In this document: in pieces, positions 8,989-14,551 of the stretch | How the letters are laid out: each line of letters begins with the position of its first letter | Numbering within the stretch: the stretch's first letter is position 1 | From: Gemmatimonadota bacterium | GTDB taxonomy: Bacteria > Gemmatimonadota > Gemmatimonadetes > Palauibacterales > Palauibacteraceae | Length of the DNA stretch: 16,012 bases | Direction: 5' to 3' | Assembly (NCBI GenBank): GCA_013042495.1 | Contig: JABDQB010000187.1 | Location: forward strand, 1-16,012 | Notes under the pieces: model-generated | Told to the model about the DNA's origin: nothing | Seen by the model: only the letters and a program-made list of their open reading frames with translations | The model's database searches: none | Program-made: the position numbers and the translations under genes

Positions 8989-9312
8989 TCAGGACTCCGA
9001 TCGAACCATCATCAGGAGCATCTTGAACCTCTGCTCGGCCTGCACGGCGTGCGGCACACCGCCGGGCAGGTGGATGATCTGACCTTCCCCGACCTGGTGC
9101 GTGACGCCCGCGATCTCGATGAGCGCGACCCCGTCCACGATCTGCAGCAGTGCTTCGTGCGGCGTGGTGTGTTCACTCAGACCTTCTCCCTCAGCGAACG
9201 CGAACACGGTCACCGAACCGCCCGAGGTCTTCGCGAGTTGCCGGCTGACCACCGCTCCGTCCTGGTAGTCGATCAACTCGGAGAGATTGTTCGCCCCATC
9301 CTCCATCGTCAT
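8989..9312 (-). CDS. small single-domain cupin protein
   Basis: A 107-residue protein without a signal peptide, hence cytoplasmic. Cupin motif 1 is at about 44-66 (LSEHTTPHEALLQIVDG; His48, His52, Glu53 as likely metal ligands). Motif 2 is at about 75-90 (GEGQIIHLPGGVPHAV; His88). The ending FKMLLMMVRSES matches a widespread, uncharacterised small cupin family. Function is unknown; such proteins bind metals or small ligands, and some act as stress or quercetinase-like enzymes. The start ATG 9312 sits behind GGGGAGG; ATG 9306 is a close alternative. It lies 26 bp downstream of the LpdD-like gene on the same strand and is probably cotranscribed. The frame is open further upstream, but that stretch overlaps the LpdD-like gene. 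Confidence 0.85.
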   Translation of the reverse strand: MTMEDGANNLSELIDYQDGAVVSRQLAKTSGGSVTVFAFAEGEGLSEHTTPHEALLQIVDGVALIEIAGVTHQVGEGQIIHLPGGVPHAVQAEQRFKMLLMMVRSES

Positions 9313-9338
9313 ATGGCCTCCCCTGCCCGGGTCGTGGT

Positions 9339-9710
9339 TCATTCGAATGCAGCGGCGAGTCCAGCCGCCCGGCGGGCCAGCGAATAGGCGTCCGCGGAAA
9401 TGGACGCGATATCGGCGGCCGATATGGAGTCGAAGTGGATCCCGGCCACGCAGGCCACGTTGCGTCGGGTGGCGGCACACAGGGTGTGCGCGGCATGACG
9501 GGCGATGGCCTCTTCCCTGTGACCCCGGGCACTGAGGCAACGCGTATGCGCTTTCCCGTCGCGCCACTCGGCCAGGGCCACCGCACCCACATGAGCCTGC
9601 CCGCCGTGCACGCGGCACAGGACATCGCGGCCGGCGCGTTCTGCCACGAAGGTGAGAGCGTGCGGCCCGTCAGAATCCAGCCTGAGCGGCAGAATGGTGT
9701 CGGCTTTCAT
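9339..9710 (-). CDS. LpdD-like (prenylated-flavin chaperone-like) small protein
   Basis: A 123-residue cytoplasmic protein. The motif CRVHGGQAHVGAVALA (about 32-47), then LSARGHREE (59-67) and VACVAGIHFDSISAADI (85-101), match my recollection of the LpdD family, which has a GG..PHIG segment and a GIH.N.I segment. LpdD is the small partner of UbiD-type gallate decarboxylase and is proposed to help handle prenylated FMN. No ubiD or ubiX gene is in the window, so the role here is open: it may serve a decarboxylase encoded elsewhere or do something else. ATG 9710 has no clear ribosome site, and a candidate extended -10 ends 8 bp before it, so the mRNA could be leaderless. It heads a likely two-gene operon with the cupin. 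The family call is from memory of motifs and is moderate. Confidence 0.62.
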   Translation of the reverse strand: MKADTILPLRLDSDGPHALTFVAERAGRDVLCRVHGGQAHVGAVALAEWRDGKAHTRCLSARGHREEAIARHAAHTLCAATRRNVACVAGIHFDSISAADIASISADAYSLARRAAGLAAAFE

Positions 9711-9717
9711 GGCCCCA

Positions 9718-9726
9718 AATGTAGCA
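9718..9726 (-). promoter_or_regulatory. candidate extended -10 promoter of the LpdD-like/cupin operon
   Basis: The minus strand reads TGCTACATT, matching an extended -10 (TGnTAnnnT). The hexamer TACATT (9723 to 9718) would place the transcription start at about 9711, next to the ATG at 9710. No -35 is evident. The same CATGCTAC core occurs in the 2321-2336 divergent spacer. Confidence 0.3.
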
Positions 9727-9771
9727 TGGTCAACGGCTCCCCGCGTGACGGCGGACTGGCAGTGCGGGTAG

Positions 9772-9784
9772 GCGTAGACTACGC
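9772..9784. promoter_or_regulatory. perfect 6+6 inverted repeat over a -10-like site upstream of the M55 gene
   Basis: GCGTAG-A-CTACGC is a perfect inverted repeat with a one-base centre. It contains TAGACT (9775-9780), a good -10 match on the plus strand, about 60 nt before the TTG start of the M55 peptidase. A repressor binding here would block the promoter. No matching -35 was found, and the arms are short, so the operator reading is inference. Confidence 0.3.
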
Positions 9785-9839
9785 TGGTGGGACACCGAGG
9801 GCCTCGCCCTCTGCCGGCAACAATCCTCTGGAGGAAGCC

Positions 9840-10766
9840 TTGCGTATCCGTACCGAAGCCCTGCGGCGCATCCGGTGCGCCGCCGTTCTGTCGGCGGCGG
9901 CCGTCGTGTTCACCGCATCGGCTGGCGCGGCGCAGGAGGACCTGAAGATCTACATCTCGGCGGACATGGAGGGAGTCGTCGGTACGGTGACCGGCGAGCA
10001 ACTGGGGCCCTCCGGGTTCGAGTACGAACGCGCGCGCCAGTGGATGACCGAGGAGGTGAACGCAGCGATCCGGGGGGCGCGTGCTGCGGGGGCCACGGAG
10101 ATCCTGGTCAGCGATTCACACGGCAACGGCCAGAATCTCCTCCTGGACGAGCTACCCCAGGACGTGACGGTAATTCGCTCCTGGCCGCGGCCGCTCTCGA
10201 TGATGGCCGGAATCGACGACACGTTCGACGGGGCCATCTTCATCGGATACCACACTGGCACGGATAACCGCGCCGGGGTGCGGGCGCATACGATGTCGAG
10301 CGCGCGCCTCACGTCCGTCAAGCTGAACGGCGTCCCGGTCCCTGAGACCGGGCTCAACGCGGCGATCGCCGGCTACTTCGGCGTTCCCGTCATCATGCTG
10401 TCGGGGGACGACGCGATCGCCGACGAGGCCCGCGAACTTCTGGGCGATCTGGAGACGGCGGTCGTCAAGAAGGCCTACGGATTCCACTCCGCCGAGACCC
10501 TGATGCCGAAAGCCGCGTATCGCCTGATCGAGGAAACCGCGGCTCGAGCCGTAGCCCGGATCGCCGACTTCGAGCCGTGGGACCTCGGGGAGCCGGTGGA
10601 GCTCGAGGTCAGCTTCAAGAACTACCGGCCCGTGGAGGCGCTTGGATACCTGGAGATCGTCGAGCGCATCGATTCGCACACGATCCGCTACACGGGCCCC
10701 GACATGATCGCCGTGGGGGACTTCCTCACGTTCCTGCTGAACTACGACTCGAACGCCGCGCCCTGA
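9840..10766 (+). CDS. exported M55-family D-aminopeptidase (DppA-like)
   Basis: A 308-residue protein that starts at TTG 9840, with GGAGG exactly 5 nt upstream (9830-9834). Residues 1-32 form a Sec signal peptide (basic start, alanine-rich core, ASAGAAQ), so the enzyme is exported, unlike cytoplasmic DppA. The M55 zinc motifs are present in order: ISADMEGVVG (Asp42, Glu44), SDSHGNGQN (His94), IGYHTGT (His138) and VPETGLN (Glu169). The family is a decameric two-zinc aminopeptidase releasing N-terminal D-amino acids such as D-Ala-D-Ala. A periplasmic form could trim murein peptides, in keeping with the transglycosylase and GH20 nearby. The frame is open back to about 9435, but that part overlaps two minus-strand genes and is rejected. 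The gene converges on the S33-type hydrolase gene, 25 bp away. Confidence 0.92.
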   Translation: MRIRTEALRRIRCAAVLSAAAVVFTASAGAAQEDLKIYISADMEGVVGTVTGEQLGPSGFEYERARQWMTEEVNAAIRGARAAGATEILVSDSHGNGQNLLLDELPQDVTVIRSWPRPLSMMAGIDDTFDGAIFIGYHTGTDNRAGVRAHTMSSARLTSVKLNGVPVPETGLNAAIAGYFGVPVIMLSGDDAIADEARELLGDLETAVVKKAYGFHSAETLMPKAAYRLIEETAARAVARIADFEPWDLGEPVELEVSFKNYRPVEALGYLEIVERIDSHTIRYTGPDMIAVGDFLTFLLNYDSNAAP

Positions 10767-10791
10767 ACTGGTGACGCGCCCGCGGGGGCCT

Positions 10792-12270
10792 TCAGCCCGG
10801 CAACACGAACGGGAGAGCCTCCCGGTCCTCCAGACAGCCGAGGTCGGGCTCGGTGTCGCGCCCCAGGATCAGGAAATTTTCGATCAACCCGGCGACGCAG
10901 GGATCCATGTCGTCGTGTCCGCGCTGCGGCACGACACGCACCGAGCCATTCGGCAGACGGCCGGCGACCCAGTCGGCGTAGCCGGGTGGCGTGATGTAGT
11001 CCTCGGAGCCGGTGACCAGGAGGACCGGCGCCTCCGATTCGACCGCGGTCCAGAATCCGTCGGGCACGGTCCCTGACCCCCAGATCGCGCAATCCCGGAT
11101 TTCCTCGTCGATCCACTCACCGGAGCCAAGGCGAGTCGGCCGATGGGCCCTCTCGAGGTCCGACTCCGTGAGCCGCGCCAGTTCCTCCGTGCAGGCGATG
11201 GACAGGTACACGCCCCGCGGAACGGGCGGCGGGGCCCCCGGCCGCTGCATCGCGGTCACCTCCGCATAGTCCCCATCCGACAGCCGGTATACCAACGACG
11301 GAAGGGCGCGAGCCGCCCGGCTGGACCGCAGCATCCCTGCCACCAGACCGGCCAATGAACGTCGATCGAACGGTACCGCGATCGTGTCGGCCGGGACATC
11401 GTCCAGCGGTACCCGGAGCATGACGGGATCGGAGTCGAGGCGCTCGACGAGCCCGGCGAAACGGGTCTCCAGGTCCGGGAATGCCGCGCCGCATGAGGGG
11501 TCGGCGGCGCACAGATCCGTCAGTTCAGCGAGAGCCGAATCGGCGGCCAGGAAGAGGTCAGGCCACATGGAGCGCTCGATGGGGACGACGCCGTGCAGAA
11601 CGACCGCTCGAACTCGATCCGGGTGCCGTCGCATGAACACGCGGGCCACCTTGGTGCCGTAGGAAGCCCCCCACAGGCTGAGCTGCTCGTACCCCAGCCA
11701 CTCACGAACGGCGTTCAGGTCGTCCGCCGCGTTCCATGTCGTGTACTGAACCGGATCGGCCCGTTCGACAGTCTCGATCCGGCACGCCCGCAGGGCAGCG
11801 ACGTATGCTTCCGCATACCCGGAGGCATCTCCGGCGCCCTCGACCTCGTGCGGTTCCGGTAGATCGCACTCGAGCGCATTCGACCCTCCGGTTCCCCGCT
11901 GGTCCACCAGTACGATGTCCCGGCCCTCACGCAGCCTCGAAACGGCGTTGGCGAAGAACGGCACATAGCGCGTCGCGGGCGCCACGCCGCCGCCTGCGAG
12001 GAAGGTCAGGGCGTCCGCAGCGGGACCGGAGTCTCCCGTCGCCGGAAGCACGACGACTCGGAGATCGATGGACCGTCCCCCTTCAACGGATCGATCCTCC
12101 GGAACCGCTAGGGTGCCGCACCTGACTTCGCCCTGCACACCCGCCCACTCACACGCCTCGAGCTTGCCCGCGAATCGCTCGGCCGCGTCGGACGACGATC
12201 GGTCGCGCGCGTCCGAGCAACCTACGACCCAGCATGCGGCAAGGATCGCCAAGAAAGCGGTCAACCTCAT
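10792..12270 (-). CDS. alpha/beta hydrolase lipoprotein, S33 / TAP-like peptidase family
   Basis: A 492-residue protein. The signal ends VVGC (Cys18, lipobox). The N-terminal GTLAVPEDRSVEGGRSIDLRV is characteristic of the secreted tripeptidyl-aminopeptidase-like group. The fold follows: VLVDQRGTGGS near 121, nucleophile Ser203 in WGASYGTK, an insert (about 230-350), then a TAP-like C-terminal region with Asp424 in VTGSEDYITPP and His452 in QRGHDDMDPC. The catalytic triad is complete. It is probably a periplasmic or outer-membrane-attached proline-type or tripeptidyl aminopeptidase; an esterase role cannot be excluded. The start is ATG 12270 with GGAG about 8 nt upstream. It lies 87 bp downstream of the cytochrome c stop. 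A different open frame of the upstream region ends in an ATGA overlap with this start (see 12267-12533). Confidence 0.9.
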   Translation of the reverse strand: MRLTAFLAILAACWVVGCSDARDRSSSDAAERFAGKLEACEWAGVQGEVRCGTLAVPEDRSVEGGRSIDLRVVVLPATGDSGPAADALTFLAGGGVAPATRYVPFFANAVSRLREGRDIVLVDQRGTGGSNALECDLPEPHEVEGAGDASGYAEAYVAALRACRIETVERADPVQYTTWNAADDLNAVREWLGYEQLSLWGASYGTKVARVFMRRHPDRVRAVVLHGVVPIERSMWPDLFLAADSALAELTDLCAADPSCGAAFPDLETRFAGLVERLDSDPVMLRVPLDDVPADTIAVPFDRRSLAGLVAGMLRSSRAARALPSLVYRLSDGDYAEVTAMQRPGAPPPVPRGVYLSIACTEELARLTESDLERAHRPTRLGSGEWIDEEIRDCAIWGSGTVPDGFWTAVESEAPVLLVTGSEDYITPPGYADWVAGRLPNGSVRVVPQRGHDDMDPCVAGLIENFLILGRDTEPDLGCLEDREALPFVLPG

Positions 12271-12533
12271 TTCGCGTCTCCTTCAACCTGTTGACGGAGT
12301 CCTGCGAGACGCAGCGCGTTGCCCGATTGAGGAAAGGGCGAAGGTGGCCGCGCCGGATCAGCCGTTGGCCTGCCCCTGCCGACACGCGCCGTGGCGGCAG
12401 GCGCCGCCCCTACCGCGGCCCTGCCCCTGGCCGGCCGCTGCGCCTTGATGGTGCGGACAATGCCCGGCACCGGCTCTGTGATGTCCGCGCCCATGTTGAC
12501 CGCCCGGACAACCGGTTCCCGCGATGGGCCCAC
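12267..12533 (-). other. alternative open frame over the cytochrome c tail, ending in ATGA overlap with the hydrolase start
   Basis: In the +1 frame relative to the cytochrome gene, 88 codons are open from a GTG at 12533 to a TGA at 12267-12269, which overlaps the hydrolase ATG by 4 bp. The first part reads like ordinary protein (VVRAVNMGADITEPVPGI). About 31 of its first 36 codons end in G or C, against 11 of 25 in the facing cytochrome codons. It has no ribosome site. It may be the true C-terminus of the cytochrome gene if a base was gained or lost near the G-run around 12530, or a chance open frame. The third-base signal is confounded because Gly, His and Gln codons all start with G or C. 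Confidence 0.3.
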
Positions 12534-12843
12534 CTTCCGGCTGATCCAGTCCGGTCACGTAGTCGAACAGGCTGCGAGCCTGTGCATCGGACACGAGGCT
12601 GGGCGCGACGGGAGGCATCATCGCTCGCGGCGAGCGAAGCTGTTCGAGAAAAGCCTCGAACGTCAGACCGGTCGCGGCGAGCGTGGGGCCGATCGCGCCG
12701 GACGCCGTCGGTCCGTGGCAGCCCGCGCAGCCCGCGGAAACATACAGGTCGGGATCCGCAGCGCTGTTACCCTTTGGTAGAGCGGCGGCGGAGAGAATGG
12801 AAGCAGCAGCCACCAGGGCAACGGTCGAGGAAAGTCGCAACAC
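12358..12843 (-). CDS. exported monohaem cytochrome c with Gly/His/Cys-rich tail
   Basis: A 161-residue protein that starts at GTG 12843, with GGAGG 5 nt upstream. Residues 1-29 form a Sec signal peptide. The haem site is CAGCH (Cys39, Cys42, His43), followed by IGPTLAATGLTFEAFLEQLRSP and MMPPVAPSLVSDAQARSLFDYV, where Met75 or Met76 is the probable axial ligand. This is a small class I cytochrome c, a periplasmic electron carrier or the haem domain of a larger chain. The domain should end near residue 100. The remaining 61 residues are low-complexity, with four Cys (112, 129, 149, 154) and seven His, either a metal-binding tail or the product of a frameshift. It is divergent from the amidohydrolase gene and upstream of the S33-type gene. 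Confidence 0.8.
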   Translation of the reverse strand: MLRLSSTVALVAAASILSAAALPKGNSAADPDLYVSAGCAGCHGPTASGAIGPTLAATGLTFEAFLEQLRSPRAMMPPVAPSLVSDAQARSLFDYVTGLDQPEGGPIAGTGCPGGQHGRGHHRAGAGHCPHHQGAAAGQGQGRGRGGACRHGACRQGQANG

Positions 12844-12906
12844 GAAGTCCTCCGGTCAGTGCAGGTGACCCGGAATCCAGGGGGCGAGAAACCGGCCTCG
12901 TTCAAA

Positions 12907-12935
12907 AACGTGCGCTCGGCCCACCAGCGTGTCAA
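12907..12935 (-). promoter_or_regulatory. candidate sigma70-type promoter of cytochrome c
   Basis: The minus strand has a perfect TTGACA (12935 to 12930) and, after a 17-nt spacer, CACGTT (12912 to 12907) as a poor -10. The transcription start would be near 12900, giving a leader of about 57 nt before the GTG. The perfect -35 carries the call; the -10 matches only at its second and last positions. Confidence 0.35.
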
Positions 12936-12973
12936 CTTCTGATCGTGCACGTTACTCAGGAGGATCGAAAGCC

Positions 12974-14305
12974 ATGAAGATCGCTACGCTCGGGCACCCG
13001 GTACGAGTACTGGCAACAGCCACTTTGTGCCTCGCGACCACCGCGATCGCTTCCCCGGCGCAGCAGCCTGAATCGGCTTATACGCTAATCCGGCCGGAGC
13101 GGGTCTTCGACGCCGCCACCGGTGAGGTGAGGACCGGATGGGCGGTGCTCGTGGCTGGCGAGCGGATCGAGTCCGTCGGGCCAATCGGGTCCGTCCCGAC
13201 ACCGGACGGCGTCCGAGTCGTCGACCTGCCCGGGGCGACCTTGCTCCCGGGGCTCATCGACGCGCATTCCCACCTGTTCCTGCACCCGTATGACGAGACC
13301 CTGTGGGACGACCAGGTGCTGAAGGAAGCGCGCGCGTACCGGACCCTGATGGCGGGGGTCAACGCCGAGCGGACGCTGAGGTCCGGGTTCACCTTGCTGC
13401 GGGACCTCGGCTCCGAGGGCGCGGGGTGGGCGGATCTCGCGGTGCGCGACGCAATCGCCGATGGTCTCATCCCAGGACCCAGGGTCTTAACGGCGACGCT
13501 GGCCATCGCCGCCACCGCCTCGTACGCACCCGGGCCGCGAGGATGGGATCCTGACCTTGCCCTTCCGCCGGGCGCGCAGATGGTGACAGGTGATACCGAG
13601 ATACGGCGCGCCGTCCGCGAGCAGGCCGGGCACGGAGCGGACGTGATCAAGGTGTATGCAGACTTCCGGCGGGCCCACGGAACGGCGCCCACGTTTACCC
13701 TGGGCGAACTCGAGGCCCTGGTCGAGGAGGCCACCGCCGCTGGCCTTCCGGTTTCGGCGCACGCCAGTTCGCCCGAGGGGATGCGCCGCGCGACGCTGGC
13801 CGGCGCCCGGACGATCGAGCACGGATCGGAGGGAACTGCGGAGGTATTTCGCCTCATGGCCGAGAGGGGGGTCGTCTTCTATCCCACCCTGGCCGCCGCA
13901 GCGGCCTACGACGAGTACTTCAGCGGACTGGGCGGGGGTTGGGAATTGAGCACTCCGGACGAAGAACTGAGCCCTCGGATCCGGGGCTCGCTGCAGGCAG
14001 TCCGTGCCGCCCGCCAGGCCGGCGTAATCGTCGGCCTCGGCAGTGATGTGGGCGTGTTTCCGCACGGCGAGAGCTGGCGTGAGCTGGCATGGCTGGTACG
14101 ATCGGGCATGTCACCGGCGGAGGCGCTGCAGGCCGCTACCGTGGTGAACGCCCGGGCCCTGGGCCTGGAGGGTAAGGTGGGAGAAATCTGGCAGGGAGCG
14201 CACGCGGACCTCGTCGCCGTCGAGGGTGACCCCACGGCCAGCGTCGAGGCGATCCGCCGCGTCGTGTTCGTGATGAAGAACGGAGTGATCTACGAATCGC
14301 CCTGA
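12974..14305 (+). CDS. exported metal-dependent amidohydrolase (imidazolonepropionase/prolidase-like)
   Basis: A 443-residue protein. Residues 1-30 form a signal peptide (TTAIASPAQQ). A beta-sandwich start (ERVFDAATGEVRTG, GERIESVG) leads to PGLIDAHSH (metal ligands His98 and His100). Next come VIKVYAD (Lys226, probably carboxylated), VSAHASS (His263), IEHGSE (His283) and GLGSDVG (Asp358). The ending ADLVAVEGDPTASVEAIRRVVFVMKNG is typical of this COG1228-type group. These residues define a two-metal amidohydrolase of the type that includes Xaa-Pro dipeptidases and carboxypeptidases; the substrate is not readable. ATG 12974 follows GGAGG (12959-12963) by 10 nt. It is monocistronic as far as visible: divergent from cytochrome c, and followed by the trp promoter. 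Confidence 0.92.
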   Translation: MKIATLGHPVRVLATATLCLATTAIASPAQQPESAYTLIRPERVFDAATGEVRTGWAVLVAGERIESVGPIGSVPTPDGVRVVDLPGATLLPGLIDAHSHLFLHPYDETLWDDQVLKEARAYRTLMAGVNAERTLRSGFTLLRDLGSEGAGWADLAVRDAIADGLIPGPRVLTATLAIAATASYAPGPRGWDPDLALPPGAQMVTGDTEIRRAVREQAGHGADVIKVYADFRRAHGTAPTFTLGELEALVEEATAAGLPVSAHASSPEGMRRATLAGARTIEHGSEGTAEVFRLMAERGVVFYPTLAAAAAYDEYFSGLGGGWELSTPDEELSPRIRGSLQAVRAARQAGVIVGLGSDVGVFPHGESWRELAWLVRSGMSPAEALQAATVVNARALGLEGKVGEIWQGAHADLVAVEGDPTASVEAIRRVVFVMKNGVIYESP

Positions 14306-14309
14306 CGAT

Positions 14310-14324
14310 CCGTCCGGCGGGCGG
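14310..14324 (+). terminator. weak hairpin after the amidohydrolase gene
   Basis: CCGTCC and GGGCGG pair (one U-G) around a GGC loop, 5 bp past the stop codon. No U-run follows, so it would be a weak or Rho-dependent end. It separates the amidohydrolase gene from the trp promoter that begins at 14330. Confidence 0.25.
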
Positions 14325-14329
14325 CTCGC

Positions 14330-14358
14330 TTGACGGCCGCGGTGGGACCGGTTATCCG
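14330..14358 (+). promoter_or_regulatory. candidate trp operon promoter
   Basis: TTGACG (14330-14335), a 17-nt spacer, then TATCCG (14353-14358). Counting 7 nt from the end of the -10 gives a start at 14365, which is the A of the leader-peptide ATG. The -35 matches the sigma70 consensus at 5 of 6 positions; the -10 matches only its first three. Placement immediately upstream of the leader ORF supports it. Confidence 0.45.
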
Positions 14359-14364
14359 TTAGCC

Positions 14365-14451
14365 ATGATTCAGCCCATGATGTCATCGACGTCGGTCTCG
14401 AGCCCCTCCTGGTGGTGGCGCCATGCGCGTCCGGAGGTGGCATCCGCCTGA
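14365..14451 (+). CDS. trpL: tryptophan operon leader peptide with three consecutive Trp codons
   Basis: A 28-residue ORF starts MIQPMM and contains SPSWWWRHARPE. The three TGG codons are at 14410-14418, and the stop TGA is at 14449-14451. It lies 100 bp before trpE and just ahead of an intrinsic terminator, the standard design of a ribosome-mediated attenuator that senses charged tRNA-Trp. The last Trp codon is 12 nt before the antiterminator arm at 14431. A ribosome stalled on Trp codons should leave that arm free, while one reaching the stop codon should cover it. No ribosome site precedes the ATG; ATG 14377 and 14380 are in-frame alternatives without one either. A leaderless start is likely (see the promoter). 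Confidence 0.85.
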   Translation: MIQPMMSSTSVSSPSWWWRHARPEVASA

Positions 14452-14490
14452 GCATCATCGCTTCCAGGTAGACATTCAGCCCACCTTCGG
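14431..14490 (+). promoter_or_regulatory. antiterminator hairpin of the trp attenuator (segments 2:3)
   Basis: CCGGAGGTGG (14431-14440) pairs with CCACCTTCGG (14481-14490) over 10 bp with one G-U pair. This uses the same bases as the left arm of the terminator (14480-14489), so the two structures exclude each other. Segment 2 lies inside the end of the leader ORF. A competing segment 1:2 pairing is possible between CCTCC (14405-14409) and GGAGG (14433-14437), but is less certain. Confidence 0.75.
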
Positions 14491-14510
14491 CCGCACGGAG
14501 GTGGGTTTTT
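14480..14510 (+). terminator. intrinsic terminator of the trp attenuator (segments 3:4)
   Basis: CCCACCTTCG (14480-14489) and CGGAGGTGGG (14496-14505) form a 10-bp stem (one U-G) with a 6-nt loop, followed directly by five T residues (14506-14510). It lies between the leader peptide and trpE, so it should end transcription when tryptophan is plentiful. Confidence 0.85.
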
Positions 14511-14525
14511 CGCATCCCACCTCCG
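14496..14525 (+). repeat. perfect 10-bp inverted repeat spanning the terminator U-tract (segments 4:5)
   Basis: CGGAGGTGGG (14496-14505) and CCCACCTCCG (14516-14525) are exactly complementary, with a 10-nt loop that contains the five U residues. Nine bases of the second arm (14517-14525) can also pair with segment 2 (14432-14440). This is a fifth segment beyond the usual four of an attenuator. It could form after read-through and replace the terminator stem; its role is unknown. Confidence 0.6.
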
Positions 14526-14551
14526 CGTGGCCCTGGTGACGAAGGGGAACC

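Noticed and set aside
9313..9618. The cupin frame is open upstream, allowing a 209-residue protein.
   Set aside because: The extension overlaps the LpdD-like gene and has no family-like sequence. A strong ribosome site precedes ATG 9312.
9435..9839. The M55 frame is open upstream, allowing a 443-residue protein.
   Set aside because: The extension is antisense to two minus-strand genes, and TTG 9840 has an ideal ribosome site followed by a signal peptide.
10767..10791. GC-rich stretch between the convergent M55 and S33-type genes as an intrinsic terminator.
   Set aside because: Only imperfect short pairings and no U-run on either strand; too weak to call.
12391..12977. Long plus-strand open frames over the cytochrome c gene.
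   Set aside because: Composition is typical of antisense shadows; the minus strand has the haem motif, signal peptide and ribosome site.
14341..14350. GGTGGGACCG matches the core of the T-box consensus (GGTGGNACCG), suggesting a tRNA-Trp T-box riboswitch ahead of trpE.
   Set aside because: It falls within the predicted promoter spacer, 130 nt before the terminator, and leaves no room upstream for a specifier stem because the amidohydrolase gene ends at 14305. The flanking consensus bases do not match. The Trp-codon leader explains the control fully.
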